Assembly: GCF_964019385.1 (NCBI RefSeq)
Contig: NC_088654.1
Span: 28,512,207-28,576,206, forward strand
Direction: 5' to 3'
Length of the DNA: 64,000 bases
Source: Sycon ciliatum
Lineage: Eukaryota > Porifera > Calcarea > Leucosolenida > Sycettidae
The notes under the pieces were generated by a model that saw nothing but the letters and a program-made list of their open reading frames with translations, searched no databases and had not been told where the DNA came from. Below are positions 51,701-62,235 of this stretch, one piece after another. Every line of letters begins with the position of its first letter. Position 1 is the stretch's first letter. A program made the position numbers and the translations under genes.

Positions 51701-54700
51701 TCAGAAATAGGCGGGAAATCTGACTTGACGACCAGCTCGTGTTTGGCGTGGCGGAGGCACGTCGAATGCGAGCGATGGCGTCGGCTTGGTCGGATGGCAA
51801 TGGTCGACAGACTGGTTGTCATGGAATGCGGGTTTGAGTCGGTCGATGGATACTGTGTCGGAGCGGCCGTTGAGGTCGAGGCGGAAGTACTTATCATGAC
51901 GTTCCAGGACTCGGTGTGGACCAGTGTAAGGACGTTGGAGGGGCGTTCGTGTTGCATCTGTGCGAATGAAGACATGAGAGCATGTTGAGAGGTCAGCTGG
52001 AATGAACGGATGCTGGGTGGGTGGCTTGCGGGGTTGTGTAGGGCGGAGCTCGGACATGGCTTGTTTGAGGCGGCTGACATAGGACGTCGGATCCGGAAAT
52101 GGCTCAGGCTCGTCAGTGAGGAAATCACTTGGCAGGCGGAGGTGGCAACCGTAGACCATTTCTGCAACTGAGCAGTTGAGGTCAGCCTTCAGGGAGGAGC
52201 GAATGCCGAGCAGGACTAGTGGCAGATGTTCCGTCCAGCGCTGTGGATTGTCGGAAGCTCGGAGTGCAGCTTTCAGTTGTCTGTGAAAGCGCTCTACCAT
52301 GCCGTTGGCAGCAGGGTGGTAAGCCGTTGTACGAATGCGAGATGTGCCAAGTAGTGACATGAGCGATGACCACAGGGATGACTCAAATTGGGCACCTCGG
52401 TCGGTTGTGAGCACAGTGGGAACACCAAATCGGGCGACCCAGGTGGCAACAAACTGGCGAGCGACGGTTTCGGCTGTAATGTCGGGAATAGGTACTGCTT
52501 CGGGCCAGCGAGTAAAGCGATCTACCATTGTCAAGAGGTAGCGAGACTCACTAGAAGATGGAAGCGGGCCTACGATGTCGACATGGACATGGGAGAAACG
52601 AGCATCAGGTTGCTTGAATGCACTTACGGGAGATGTGGTGTGGCGCTGAACTTTAGACTGCTGACAAGCGTGGCAGGTACGACACCACTCACTAATATCC
52701 TTGTTCATCGCGGGCCAGACGTAGCGAGCTGTAATCAGGTGCCTGGTAGCGCGGGTACCAGGGTGGGAGAGGCCGTGAAGCGAATTGAAAACAGCACGGC
52801 GCAGCTTGGCAGGTACATACGGGCGGGCAGACGCAGTAGAGGTGTCACAGATGAGCGAGTGATCAGTCATGGGCAGAGCTATAGATTGCCAGCATAGCGA
52901 AGTGGATGGATCCTTACCAGGACTGGGCAAGTCTGGATCATCTTGTTGAGCGGCGGCAAAGGAAGCTGTGTCAATGGCAGTGATGGCAGAGGCGGGCTCA
53001 TCGGGTAGGTGGCATCGTGACAGTGCATCAGCGGCAGCATTCTGAGAACCCTTGACATGACGAATATCTGTCGTGAACTCAGCAATGTACGACAAATGGC
53101 GCTGTTGACGCGGGCTGTGGGTCTGTGAACGGCTGTGGATGGCATGTGTCAGAGGCTTGTGATCGGTGCACACATGGAAGACACGCCCTTCCAGGAAGTG
53201 TCGGAAATGCTTAATGGCTAGGTAAATAGCGAGGAGCTCTCGACAGAAGGTGCTGTAGCGTGTCTCTGCAGGCTTTAACTTGCGTGAAAAGAAGGCAACA
53301 GGGTAACACTCACCATCTAGCTCTTGTTGGAGGACGGCACCAACAGCAATGTCTGAAGCGTCGACCATCAAGCTGTAGGCGGCATCCGGGCGAGGATGGT
53401 GAAGTGTGATGGCATCAGTGAACGCAGCTTTGACATCATTGAAAGCAGCGAGGGCCGAGTCGGACCAGACGAGCGCGCCTTTGGTGCGGTGGCGTTTCTC
53501 AAGCATAGCGTGCAGAGGTGCGAGCTTAGCAGCAAGATGTGGCTGAAATCGGTGATAGAACGTGACGAAGCCGATGAACTCACGGAGCTTACGAACACTA
53601 GCTGGCTGTGGGAATTCACGAATGGCGGTCATGCGAGCGTCGAGAGGTCGGATACCTGAGGCAGTCACGTGATGTCCCAGGAAGTCAAGCTCATCCTGGC
53701 CGAACTGCGACTTCCGGACGTTGATCAAGATGCCATGTGAAGCAAGGCGGGAGAATATGCAGCGAAGGTGGGCCATATGTTCAGCGGGTGAGGCGCTAGC
53801 AATGAGCAAGTCATCCAGATATGCAAAGCAGAAGGGAAGGTCTGAAACTACCTGGTCAATGAAGCGTTGGAATGTCTGGGCTGCGTTGCGAAGGCCAAAG
53901 GGCATGCGGACAAACTCAAACAGTCCAAAGGGGGTGGTGATGGCAGTTTTCGGGATGTCGTCAGGGTGCACAGGAATGTGGTGGTATGCACGGACGAGGT
54001 CAATCTTAGAGAATATGATCTTGTCATGCAGGTGGGACGTAAAGTCTTGAATATGCGGGATGGGATAGCGGTCGGGGATCGTGCAGTCATTCAAGGCTCG
54101 GTAATCACCACAGGGTCGCCAGTCACCGGATTTCTTTGGCACCATATGCAGAGGGGATGACCATGCACTAGAGGAGGGACGAATAATGCCTAAATCTAAC
54201 ATGTGTTGGAACTCACACTTAGCGACAGCAAGGCGGTCGGGTGCCAGACGGCGAGGCTTAGCGTGGACGGGGTGGCCATCTGTGACTATGCGGTGTGTCA
54301 CATTGTGCTTGACAGGCGAGTCACCAGTGGTCGGTCGGACAAGGTCAGGAAACTCACTCAGCAGGGCAGAATACTCACTAGGGCTGTCAGTGTCCAGCAG
54401 GTTGGTAGCGGAGGTGCTGACATCCGAGGCGAATCCGACAACGGCAAGTTGAGTAGTGGAGTCCCGCAGACATCTGGCGGCCAGGTCGACAGTGAGTTGG
54501 AAGTGGCCAAGGAAATCCGCACCCAGGATCGGATAGCTGACGTCAGCAACGACGAAGACCCATTTGAAAGTGCGTCGGAGACCTAAGTCTAAATCTAGCA
54601 GCTGCTGACCGTACGTGGCGATGCTGCTCTGATTCGCTGCACGGAGACGAGGACTATTGCGATGAACACGACGAGACAGAGTTACGAATGACGGAGGAAG

Positions 54701-54907
54701 AACACTGACGGCGGCGCCGGTGTCGACAAGGAACTCGACGGACTGGGAGCGATCCTTGACGAATAGTAGGCGACCGGTAGCGGTATTCGAGGGGCCAACC
54801 ACACTAGCGGTCGCGACTAGTGGCTGGCCTTCCCGTTTCCCGACAGGAATCGGCAGGGGTCTCGGCATTTGTTCGCCTTCGCACCGAACGCACGGTGATA
54901 CCAGCAA
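51701..54907 (-). CDS. pol: Gypsy Pol: protease, reverse transcriptase, RNase H, integrase
   Basis: 1068 codons, uninterrupted. Domains in order: aspartic protease with [12 protein letters not shown] (about residues 60-71); reverse transcriptase with [13 protein letters not shown] and the catalytic YLDD at 362-365; RNase H with [13 protein letters not shown] (about 510); integrase with the zinc HHCC region (HPGTRATRH...CRTCHACQ) and the DDE core ([27 protein letters not shown]). It ends in a short C-terminal domain with no chromodomain seen. It overlaps Gag by 91 nt in the -1 frame, so it would be made by -1 frameshifting as a Gag-Pol fusion; the ATG at 54905-54907 need not be used. Confidence 0.95.
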   Translation of the reverse strand: MLVSPCVRCEGEQMPRPLPIPVGKREGQPLVATASVVGPSNTATGRLLFVKDRSQSVEFLVDTGAAVSVLPPSFVTLSRRVHRNSPRLRAANQSSIATYGQQLLDLDLGLRRTFKWVFVVADVSYPILGADFLGHFQLTVDLAARCLRDSTTQLAVVGFASDVSTSATNLLDTDSPSEYSALLSEFPDLVRPTTGDSPVKHNVTHRIVTDGHPVHAKPRRLAPDRLAVAKCEFQHMLDLGIIRPSSSAWSSPLHMVPKKSGDWRPCGDYRALNDCTIPDRYPIPHIQDFTSHLHDKIIFSKIDLVRAYHHIPVHPDDIPKTAITTPFGLFEFVRMPFGLRNAAQTFQRFIDQVVSDLPFCFAYLDDLLIASASPAEHMAHLRCIFSRLASHGILINVRKSQFGQDELDFLGHHVTASGIRPLDARMTAIREFPQPASVRKLREFIGFVTFYHRFQPHLAAKLAPLHAMLEKRHRTKGALVWSDSALAAFNDVKAAFTDAITLHHPRPDAAYSLMVDASDIAVGAVLQQELDGECYPVAFFSRKLKPAETRYSTFCRELLAIYLAIKHFRHFLEGRVFHVCTDHKPLTHAIHSRSQTHSPRQQRHLSYIAEFTTDIRHVKGSQNAAADALSRCHLPDEPASAITAIDTASFAAAQQDDPDLPSPGKDPSTSLCWQSIALPMTDHSLICDTSTASARPYVPAKLRRAVFNSLHGLSHPGTRATRHLITARYVWPAMNKDISEWCRTCHACQQSKVQRHTTSPVSAFKQPDARFSHVHVDIVGPLPSSSESRYLLTMVDRFTRWPEAVPIPDITAETVARQFVATWVARFGVPTVLTTDRGAQFESSLWSSLMSLLGTSRIRTTAYHPAANGMVERFHRQLKAALRASDNPQRWTEHLPLVLLGIRSSLKADLNCSVAEMVYGCHLRLPSDFLTDEPEPFPDPTSYVSRLKQAMSELRPTQPRKPPTQHPFIPADLSTCSHVFIRTDATRTPLQRPYTGPHRVLERHDKYFRLDLNGRSDTVSIDRLKPAFHDNQSVDHCHPTKPTPSLAFDVPPPRQTRAGRQVRFPAYF

Positions 54908-55818
54908 AGGTCGTCGTGATTGTCACGGCCGGGAGACCTGGAGGCACTTGGGTGGCGTGACGGTGGCCCGGGACTACGCTCTCGTTGGCGGCCACGCTGG
55001 CAAGGGGCACCGGTGTCACGGGTCATCACATTCACAGCGGACGTCAGCTTGGCGAGTTCAGCTCGGAGCTGGGCCATCTCAGCCCTGTCAGCGGTGCAGG
55101 CCTGTTCCGCGTCTGTGGACGCTGTAGATCTACATGATAAGGCCGTACTAGACCGAGCAGGGCTAGGGGCTTCACTCAGAGCGTGAACACTTGTACCGGT
55201 GAGTGGGGTTGAGCACGTGCTTTCAACCACCTTGTCAGCAAGCGCTGCAAGGTCGTCCAGGCTGATGCTTGCAGGTGTTGCAGCCAGAATCAGGCGGACC
55301 GTCACGGGCAAACGCTGTACAAATAGCTCGCGCAGGATAGTTGGGTCTAGCGACTTACTGCCTAAAAGCTGTTGCATGCGTCGGAGGACGCGACTTGGTC
55401 GGCTGTCCCCGATGTCCGCTGTTGAGAGTAGCTCACGCAACCGTGCCTGATCGGACTTTTGTGTGCGTGCGGTGAGCGCCTCTTTCAGGACTTGGTACGG
55501 CTCCTCGGCTGGCGGCGCTAGGAGCAAGTCCCGAATCTCAGCGGCGTATTCAGGAGCCAGCGAACTCACGACGACATTATACTTGGCCCGCGGGTTGGTG
55601 ATGCGATGGTTGGCAAAATGCGCTTCTGCCTGTGCAAACCAAAGCTGCGGATCGCCGGGCCAGTACTGCGGCAGTCGGAAGGTGATGGCAGACACCGGAC
55701 GGTCCGGTGCGTCGTGTTGGTCGTTGCGGGCGAGTGGTTGGTTTTGGGCCGGGGCGGAGGAGCTAGCGGCAGCTGAAGCTCCAGAGGCGGAAGCGGAAGA
55801 ACCATCGTCGCTGGACAT
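54817..55818 (-). CDS. gag: Gypsy Gag
   Basis: 333 codons. ATG at 55816-55818, about 32 nt after the 5' LTR. Ser/Ala-rich N-terminus, then a capsid-like core ([20 protein letters not shown] is the conserved opening of many Gypsy capsids). An Arg/Ser-rich basic region follows, then a cysteine motif CWYHRAFG...CRDPC. This is a CxxH...CxxxC arrangement and not the usual CCHC knuckle. Gag packages element RNA into cytoplasmic particles. It overlaps Pol by 91 nt. Confidence 0.9.
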   Translation of the reverse strand: MSSDDGSSASASGASAAASSSAPAQNQPLARNDQHDAPDRPVSAITFRLPQYWPGDPQLWFAQAEAHFANHRITNPRAKYNVVVSSLAPEYAAEIRDLLLAPPAEEPYQVLKEALTARTQKSDQARLRELLSTADIGDSRPSRVLRRMQQLLGSKSLDPTILRELFVQRLPVTVRLILAATPASISLDDLAALADKVVESTCSTPLTGTSVHALSEAPSPARSSTALSCRSTASTDAEQACTADRAEMAQLRAELAKLTSAVNVMTRDTGAPCQRGRQRERSPGPPSRHPSASRSPGRDNHDDLCWYHRAFGAKANKCRDPCRFLSGNGKASH

Positions 55819-55850
55819 ATTGCACTTTACTCACGTCGGGGGTCACCAAT

Positions 55851-56313
55851 TTAGTAGTCTAGATACAGTGCAACGAGTGTTAGTTTCCAAGATCTTTACA
55901 AGACTGGCGAACACTAAATGTCATGAAGAAAGTGAAGAGAAAGGAGGTTTATATAGGAAAGAGATTGTGATAGAAGACTGTGCAATGTAGTTTGTTGTTT
56001 TGTTAGATATCTGACGTGTGCTGTTTGGAAGAAGTGTTTGGATGCAAACAGAACTTACAAGAGATGAGTAAAGACTACTTTTCTACAATAGCGTTGTAGG
56101 CGAGGAGTGCGTAACATCAAAAGATGTCGTAATGTGTATTGGAACTATGCTAGCCAAACATTACGTAATTATTATGGTAGAGAAGTACGTGTAGTAGGTA
56201 TTACAATGTGTGCCAGAGTATGGTGAATCAGTGTTTGTGATGATGAGCAAAATATGACGTGTACATGCAAACAAATGATGATATCATGATGCGAGAACGT
56301 CAGAGACGCTACA
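55851..56313 (-). repeat. 5' LTR of Gypsy element
   Basis: 463 bp, carrying the element promoter. Near-identical to 51153-51619. A TATA-like TATATAGGAAAG (on the plus strand near 55951) is not on the coding strand, and I could not place the promoter exactly. Confidence 0.95.
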
Positions 56314-56399
56314 CGTGTGCTGTTCATGTACTTGCTTCACCCGCGCGCATGCCACATTCGGCCAGGCAACGCTGGCCGGGGGTGCTGCTAGTCGTTTAT

Positions 56400-56908
56400 A
56401 AAGTGACCGGGTGTAACGATATACCGGCTATAATGATCGAACTCGCCAAAATCAAAATCAAATCACAAAAAATACAACTAAAATATCACTATACACACTA
56501 TTATCGGCTATACCGATATATCGCTTATTGTGATGGGCTTCAGGAAGCAAACCATATCAAATGCACAGGAAAATATCGTATATACTGATCAAGAGTGATG
56601 ATCACAAAACAATTGTTCTTCAAATTTAGTTCATTTCTTCCAAAACTGATCCAGTGTTGCCTGGATGCATCTGGCAGCAGACGTGATTGAGAGAAAATTC
56701 TTCCCTGTAATAGGCTGTATGCTGTAAGCAGCCACATGTACACGTGACTGCTTTTCATGCATTTTCCAGCGTGTAGACCTACGCATCATTTCATGCGCAG
56801 TCATGTGCCATGTGTCAGTCATACATGCAAATCGGCTATAGTGATGCACCGGATATAGTGATAAATAATTATCGAAAATCAAAGGAGCACGTTATATCCA
56901 CTATTACA
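56400..56908. mobile_element. Probable Tc1/pogo-like MITE
   Basis: The left zone has ATACCGGCTATAATGATCGA and the right zone has the opposing ATAGTGGATATAACGTGC and CGGCTATAGTGATGCACCGG. TATA-rich inverted phrases suggest a TIR element. Ends are not exact. Confidence 0.35.
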
Positions 56909-57199
56909 GAGGATTAGCAAGACGAAATTCGCGTTCGCGTTCGCAAACATTTTTCAGTTCGCGAACTGGATTGCGAACTAATACTTTCGCATTTTTCGTT
57001 CGGAAAAGTAGTCGGAACACGAATCGTGGATTCGTGTCAGGGCAGTCATAAATTTACCACGCTGTACTGCCTACGTCGTGTCAACATCATGCATGTGCGA
57101 ATTCTGTTTGCTAATCCTTCTCATAACGCGAATTCCGTCACTGAGTTCGACTTTCTTTGGAGAGCGAACGCGAACGCGAATTTCGTCTTGCTAATCCTC
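56909..57199. mobile_element. 291-bp MITE with perfect 36-bp TIR
   Basis: The TIR at 56909-56944 (beginning GAGGATTAGCAAGACGAAAT, ending in three GCGTTC-like units) is exactly inverted at 57164-57199. Non-coding. Superfamily not assigned. Confidence 0.85.
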
Positions 57200-59110
57200 C
57201 GTATGGGAACGGCCACGATTAATTCCACAGTTCAAATAATCTGCGAAAGGTTTAGCGCGCTCTCGCTTGATTTTCACCGCTTGAAACGTGATTCCACCCC
57301 GCAATCCTTGTCATTATCAAGCGCATGCGACTTATAGTCCAAAGATTATAACAAACCAGTGAGGTTTAGATGCTAAACCCGCAATCTAAATTCGACGGAA
57401 ACAAAGCCTCGCAGCAAGGCTATGCATGCATCGCAAGTCTCCGGCTCCTAGATCCTAGGATAGTATTACCGTACTGGCAATATAATATGTTGCCGCAGTG
57501 AGGCCATGAAGCGTTACATTGGCACATGTTTGCCGCACGCAGGGCGTTACATGCAAAGTCGCACAGGAGCCGTTACACAGGTTTCTATGTTGCCGCAGTC
57601 CTTTTTTTGCTATTGCCGCATCACTTTTTTTGCTATTGCCGCATCACTTTTTTTGCTTTTGCCGCATCATTTTTTCTTTTCATCCACATTGAAGGCACAG
57701 AAATTCAGTTGCTATCCAACTGTTACAAACCCGACGGCAAAGGGCGACAACGATATCAATAGAAGACTGTATATTTTAACTATCAGAGTGATCTGTTCAC
57801 AAAAAGATCATCAAAAGGAAAGTGACATAGGGGAAGAGCGCTTCCTCCAAAAACTACTGTCACTCACACAGTTAAAGGGGAAGTGCATCGATTTTTCAAG
57901 TAGGGCTCAGATGAAAGACAATTGGATATCGGTTCCGATGGTATATCTCTCGCTTGCGTACGGCAAGGGAAACTTGCCATATCACCGATTTCCTGATCCC
58001 GTTTCCATGGCGACTACAGGTGATGACGCACATTCTGCTTAGCTCCGTGAGAGAGAAGGTCGATCACTGCAGAATTGTGTCATTTTCAGTTGTCTTCTTG
58101 TATTCACGAAGTGAAAGAAGTACTGTCTTCAATGCTGTTAGTGCCGTGAACTGTTTATTAGTAGTCCTATCCGTTGTGTACTGGGACGTGACACCGACAG
58201 GGGAAAGCTGGAGTGCGGAGACGTTAGCTGGCAAGCGAAAATCGTGACGAACCAAGTGCTGAAATCTTGGTTGGGACAAATCAAACGTTCAGCATTTACC
58301 TCAACCAAGGACCATGCCGTTGCTCTTTCCACTTCCTGAAGATGGAAGCGCTACCTGCTGGAGACTCTCCTATCTCTTGTAACATCTTCTGAAGCTAGGT
58401 GAGACGACGAGTAGCGGAGATAAGCGAACGAAATAATGTCGTCTGTTTTGAAATTTTGCTGCTCAGGAGAGATGGCATTATATGAACTTAGTCCATGTGA
58501 ACTCAATCAGCCCATGAACTAACCCATGAACAAATGCTTTCCTTGCAGACGTGCATGTGTCTATCCAATCTACACGTAGAGATCATTCCATGCCCTCAGT
58601 GAATGGCCTATTATATTATTTGTCCATACACTTCATCTGCATGTTGTCTCTATGGAGAAGGGTATTGTTCATTTCATATGAAGAAGTTCGGGCAATAGAT
58701 GCTTTCCTCTGGTACAATTCTGTTGACCTGATGTTCTTTCTAGCTTCATGGGTAGCTTAGGTGAGGTACCATCACCATCATGTTTACATGAGGGTCAAAC
58801 ACTGCACCGTTCTTTGTTGTGACATGACGCAAGTTATTGTAAGTGCTCGCAGACTCCATACATTCCAGCAACACCTAGCATGGTTTTCCGTCAACGTTGT
58901 GGGTGAACAAATTCCTGTCCAACATATTTATACAGACATGCCAGCACACACCATGCGCCATACACACACACTTGCCCTGCTCTGTCGAGTCACAGCCACG
59001 TGGGCCCGGAGGGGCAGTGGAGAGAGAATGGAAGAACGCCGCCCCATGGCGCCCGGGACACAAAAACAAGAGTTTGTCCGGCTACGTAGGGAGCAACACA
59101 CATAAATACA

Positions 59111-59111
<1 letters not shown>

Positions 59112-59142
<31 letters not shown>
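59112..59142 (+). repeat. (CA)n microsatellite
   Basis: 31 bp of CA dinucleotide inside the foldback loop. Confidence 0.9.
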
Positions 59143-59149
<7 letters not shown>

Positions 59150-59196
59150 GAGTTCGGGTCATCTGCCACGAGACTGACGTATGGCCGGGGAGAGCT

Positions 59197-59350
59197 TCAG
59201 CAGCGGTGTCTATTCCTGCCCTGGACCGAACGGAAGCAGCGGTCGCGGGACACACAGTATTCACCACAACACGGCTCCACTGTCGTTCGGGGCTGAGCCA
59301 CACACTTGTGACGGGCAAGAACGCCACAGCGATCACACTGGCATGCTCCA
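59197..59350 (-). pseudogene. Cys/His-rich fragment 3, zinc-finger-like
   Basis: Minus strand: CVSRDRCFRSVQGRNRHRC then a stop, preceded by CQCDRCG. It resembles fragments 1 and 2 (CxRxFRxxQxxxRHxxC) but one cysteine spacing is off. It is flanked by (CA)n on both sides, as they are. Confidence 0.35.
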
Positions 59351-59367
59351 CGCTGCTCCTGCACACA

Positions 59368-59369
59368 CA

Positions 59370-59427
<58 letters not shown>

Positions 59428-59440
59428 CACACGTACGCAC
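59368..59440 (+). repeat. (CT)n-(CA)n microsatellite
   Basis: CT dinucleotide followed by CA dinucleotide with short breaks. Confidence 0.9.
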
Positions 59441-60325
59441 ATACTGCAAGAAAGAAAGAGAGCATGAGTGTCAGATTCTTGCATAGGAAGTGTTTATCAG
59501 CACACACTTATACATGCACATGCAGGCACTCAACGACCAACTATGCACCATGCCGTATGTTCGTCAAACATAAGATTGCAATACCAAAGAACAACATAAA
59601 CAAGATCACATACTTCGTTCTCCTCCAAGTGTGTCCTCCCCAGCCATTTCCCTAGGCGGAATGTAGCCTACGAAATGGTTTCTCTAGACTAGGAGAAGAT
59701 GCTTGGTATTCGCCATCTCTCCTGAGAAATGTTCAGCAAAAATTTCAAAACATACGACATTATTTCGTTCGCTAATCTCCGCTACTCGTCGTCTCACCTG
59801 GCTTCAGAAGATGTTACGAGAGATAGGAGAGTGTCCAGCAGGCAGCACATCCATCTTCAGGAAGTGGAAAGAGCAAACGGCATGGTCCTTGGTTGAGGTA
59901 AATGCTGAACGTTTGATTTGTCCCAACCAAGATTTCAGCACTTGGTTCGTCACGATTTTCGCTTGCCAGCTAACGTCTCCGCACTCCAGCTTTCCCCTGT
60001 CGGTGTCACGTCCCAGTACACAACGGATAGGACTACTAATAAACAGTTCACGGCACTAACAGCATTGAAGACAGTACTTCTTTCACTTCGTGAATACAAG
60101 AAGACAACTGAAAATGACACAATTCTGCAGTGATCGACCTTCTCTCTCACGGAGCTAAGCAGAATGTGCGTCATCACCTGTAGTCGCCATGGAAACGGGA
60201 TCAGGAAATCGGTGATATGGCAAGTTTCCCTTGCCGTACGCTAGCGAGAGATATACCATCGGAACCGATATCCAATTGTCTTTCATCTGAGCCCTACTTG
60301 AAAAATCGATGCACTTCCCCTTTAA

Positions 60326-61186
60326 AGGGGAAGTATACCCTAAAATCAAATTTTCACCAGTTGTAGTCTTCTGGGTGCTGAGTCGAATGGTCTTGGTCCG
60401 AGGAAGCTGCGACGCTCCCTTCCTACTTGAATCCCAATCGAACTCGCGGACTTCCACCGAAACTGGGTGACTGCGCCCTACTAGATGGGGATTTGTATGC
60501 AAAATGTCACTAAAAGCGCCATTTCGTTCTTATAAAAGCACGGATGACCGCGATTGGCCCATATGTTGTAGTCTTTTGGACGCTGAGTCGACTGGTTTTG
60601 GTCCGAAAAGGCTGCGATGCAGCGTTCCTCCTTTATTCCCAATCGAACATGGTTGAACAAGCGGTCACGTGCTCCTGGGTGCCCAAATCACCTGGTCACC
60701 GCGCCAGCAGGCGAGAACTTTCACACCAAGGTTCAACTCGAGTTCAACTCGAGTGACAGGACTGCACCCAAAAAAGGTCAAACAGGCTAGTAAGTTGTAC
60801 CCTGCAGGCACGGTGACCAGGTGACTGGTGTACGCAGGAGCACGTGACCGCTTGTTCAACCATGTTCGATTGGGAATAAAGGAGGAACGCTGCATCGCAG
60901 CCTTTTCGGACCAAAACCAGTCGACTCAGCGTCCAAAAGACTACAACATATGGGCCAATCGCGGTCATCCGTGTTTTTATAAGAACGAAATGGCGCTTTT
61001 AGTGACATTTTGCATACAAATCCCCATCTAGTAGGGCGCAGTCACCCAGTTTCGGTGGAAGTGCGCGAGTTCGATTGGGATTCAAGTAGGAAGGGAGCGT
61101 CTCAGCTTCCTCGGACCAAGACCATTCGACTCAGCACCCCAAAGACTACAACTGGTGAAAATTTGATTTTAGGGTATACTTCCCCT
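60326..61186. mobile_element. 861-bp TTAA-flanked foldback, copy 2
   Basis: TTAA at 60322-60325 (shared with the preceding element) and 61187-61190. Same length as the copy at 49869-50729, with the centre (about 60680-60840) in the opposite orientation. Arms about 350 bp. Confidence 0.9.
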
Positions 61187-61572
61187 TTAACGCTCTTCTT
61201 CGCAAAACGACCTCGGGAAAGAAGAAACCATTGAGATCGCCAACCACTGAATGATGCGCCTTCGAGTGTCAGGACTTCCTGCTGCGTCCAGTTTTGAACT
61301 TTTCACCACGCGGTACACGTGCTTTCACAGTTTTCAGCCTTTTTTGCAGTGCAAACTGCATGCAATGAAAAGATCGCCGCACCCCGCCGGACGCGCGTTA
61401 CGAACTCAACGAAAATTTGTCGCACTAGCCTGGTCGCGCGTTACGCCGCACCCCCCTGCGTTACGCGTTACGCGGCAACATATATTGCCAGTACGGTACT
61501 AGGATCATCCAGGACTGCCAACATTTTTCCAGGCTGCACAGACACTGCTGCTCATTGAACATGGTGAACCAG

Positions 61573-61994
61573 TACCGTAGAATCCCGCGGATAAGCCCAC
61601 CCGCGCATAAGCCCAGGGTTTGTTCGAACATCACACAGCTTCAACGTACAAGCCCATGGGCCTAGCTTCCCGGGAGTCCATAAATTATGGACTCTTGGCC
61701 ATACCATGTACATGTAGCGACGTACATGTACGTAGTCATGCACATTATAGTTTTTTTCGTACATTTCAGCACAATCATCGGTTGTTTTTGTTTGCACAGT
61801 GGTTTTCTGCAATGTACTTCTCACTTCCTTGATACTTTTCAATAGCACAACTAACTTGGTGTCGGCGTATAAGCCCATGCCCGCGTATAAGCCCATGTTC
61901 TCGTATAACTATAACTTAGTATAAGCCTACCGAAATGTCCTTGTGAAATAGATAAGCCCTCATGCCATGGGCTTATCCTCGGGATTCTACGGTA
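61573..61994. mobile_element. 422-bp MITE with 27-bp TIR (mariner/pogo-like)
   Basis: TACCGTAGAATCCCG at the left and CGGGATTCTACGGTA at the right, the inversion continuing through GGATAAGCCCA with one mismatch. The interior has several TATAAGCCCATG phrases. TA at each end fits a TA target. Confidence 0.8.
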
Positions 61995-62235
61995 GTACAA
62001 GTGCCAACCCAGCCACGCCGAAAAACCCTCTTCAACAGGCCGGAGGGGGGGGGGGGGGGGACGCGATTTCACTATGACTTTCTGGCACTTGAGATGGCTC
62101 GAGCGCTCTGCTTCGGTGCAAAAAAACTTCAAACAAGAGTTGATCAGTGATTGTGACTGTGATTTCTGCATTACTGTAATTATTATGTAGATGATGAAGA
62201 CACGATCGATACTCAGAATCCCTTGAGGACTGACG
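61995..62235 (+). other. 5' flank of NLR copy 2 with poly-G
   Basis: G run at about 62046-62060. No clear TATA box. The sequence cannot be compared with copy 1 because that flank is outside the window. Confidence 0.4.

Larger units (their letters stand above)
51153..56313 (-). mobile_element. Ty3/Gypsy LTR retrotransposon, structurally complete
   Basis: About 5.16 kb on the minus strand. LTRs at 51153-51619 and 55851-56313 with target duplication CGTGT at 51148-51152 and 56314-56318. A candidate primer-binding site (TGGTGACCCCCGACGTG) lies just inside the 5' LTR (about 55832-55849). A polypurine tract AGGAGGGGAG lies directly before the 3' LTR (about 51623-51633). Gag and pol are both open. 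The LTRs look almost identical, the main difference being a 4-nt indel, so the insertion is young. Confidence 0.95.
57876..60321. mobile_element. 2.4-kb TTAA-flanked foldback
   Basis: TTAA at 57872-57875 and 60322-60325. Ends AGGGGAAGTGCATCGATTTT and its inverse. The arms are about 600 bp each (57876-58474 and 59717-60321) and nearly identical. The loop of about 1.24 kb (58475-59716) contains (CA)n tracts and a zinc-finger-like fragment. Each arm carries the same 71-codon frame (58064-58279 minus, 59918-60133 plus), which is not recognised and may be transposase debris. Confidence 0.85.
57467..61498. mobile_element. MITE family 'GTACTGGCAATATA', copy 3, split by nested elements
   Basis: The left half 57467-57596 (TACCGTACTGGCAATATA, GAGGCCATGAAGCGTT) and right half 61191-61498 (CGCTCTTCTTCGCAAAACGA through TATTGCCAGTACGGTA) together match copy 1. 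After the left half comes a tandem CTTTTTTTGCTATTGCCGCAT repeat (57600-57670). Two TTAA-flanked foldbacks separate the halves. Confidence 0.8.

Noticed and set aside
53396..55990. Several plus-strand ORFs across the Gypsy element
   Set aside because: Antisense shadows of the GC-rich gag and pol genes.
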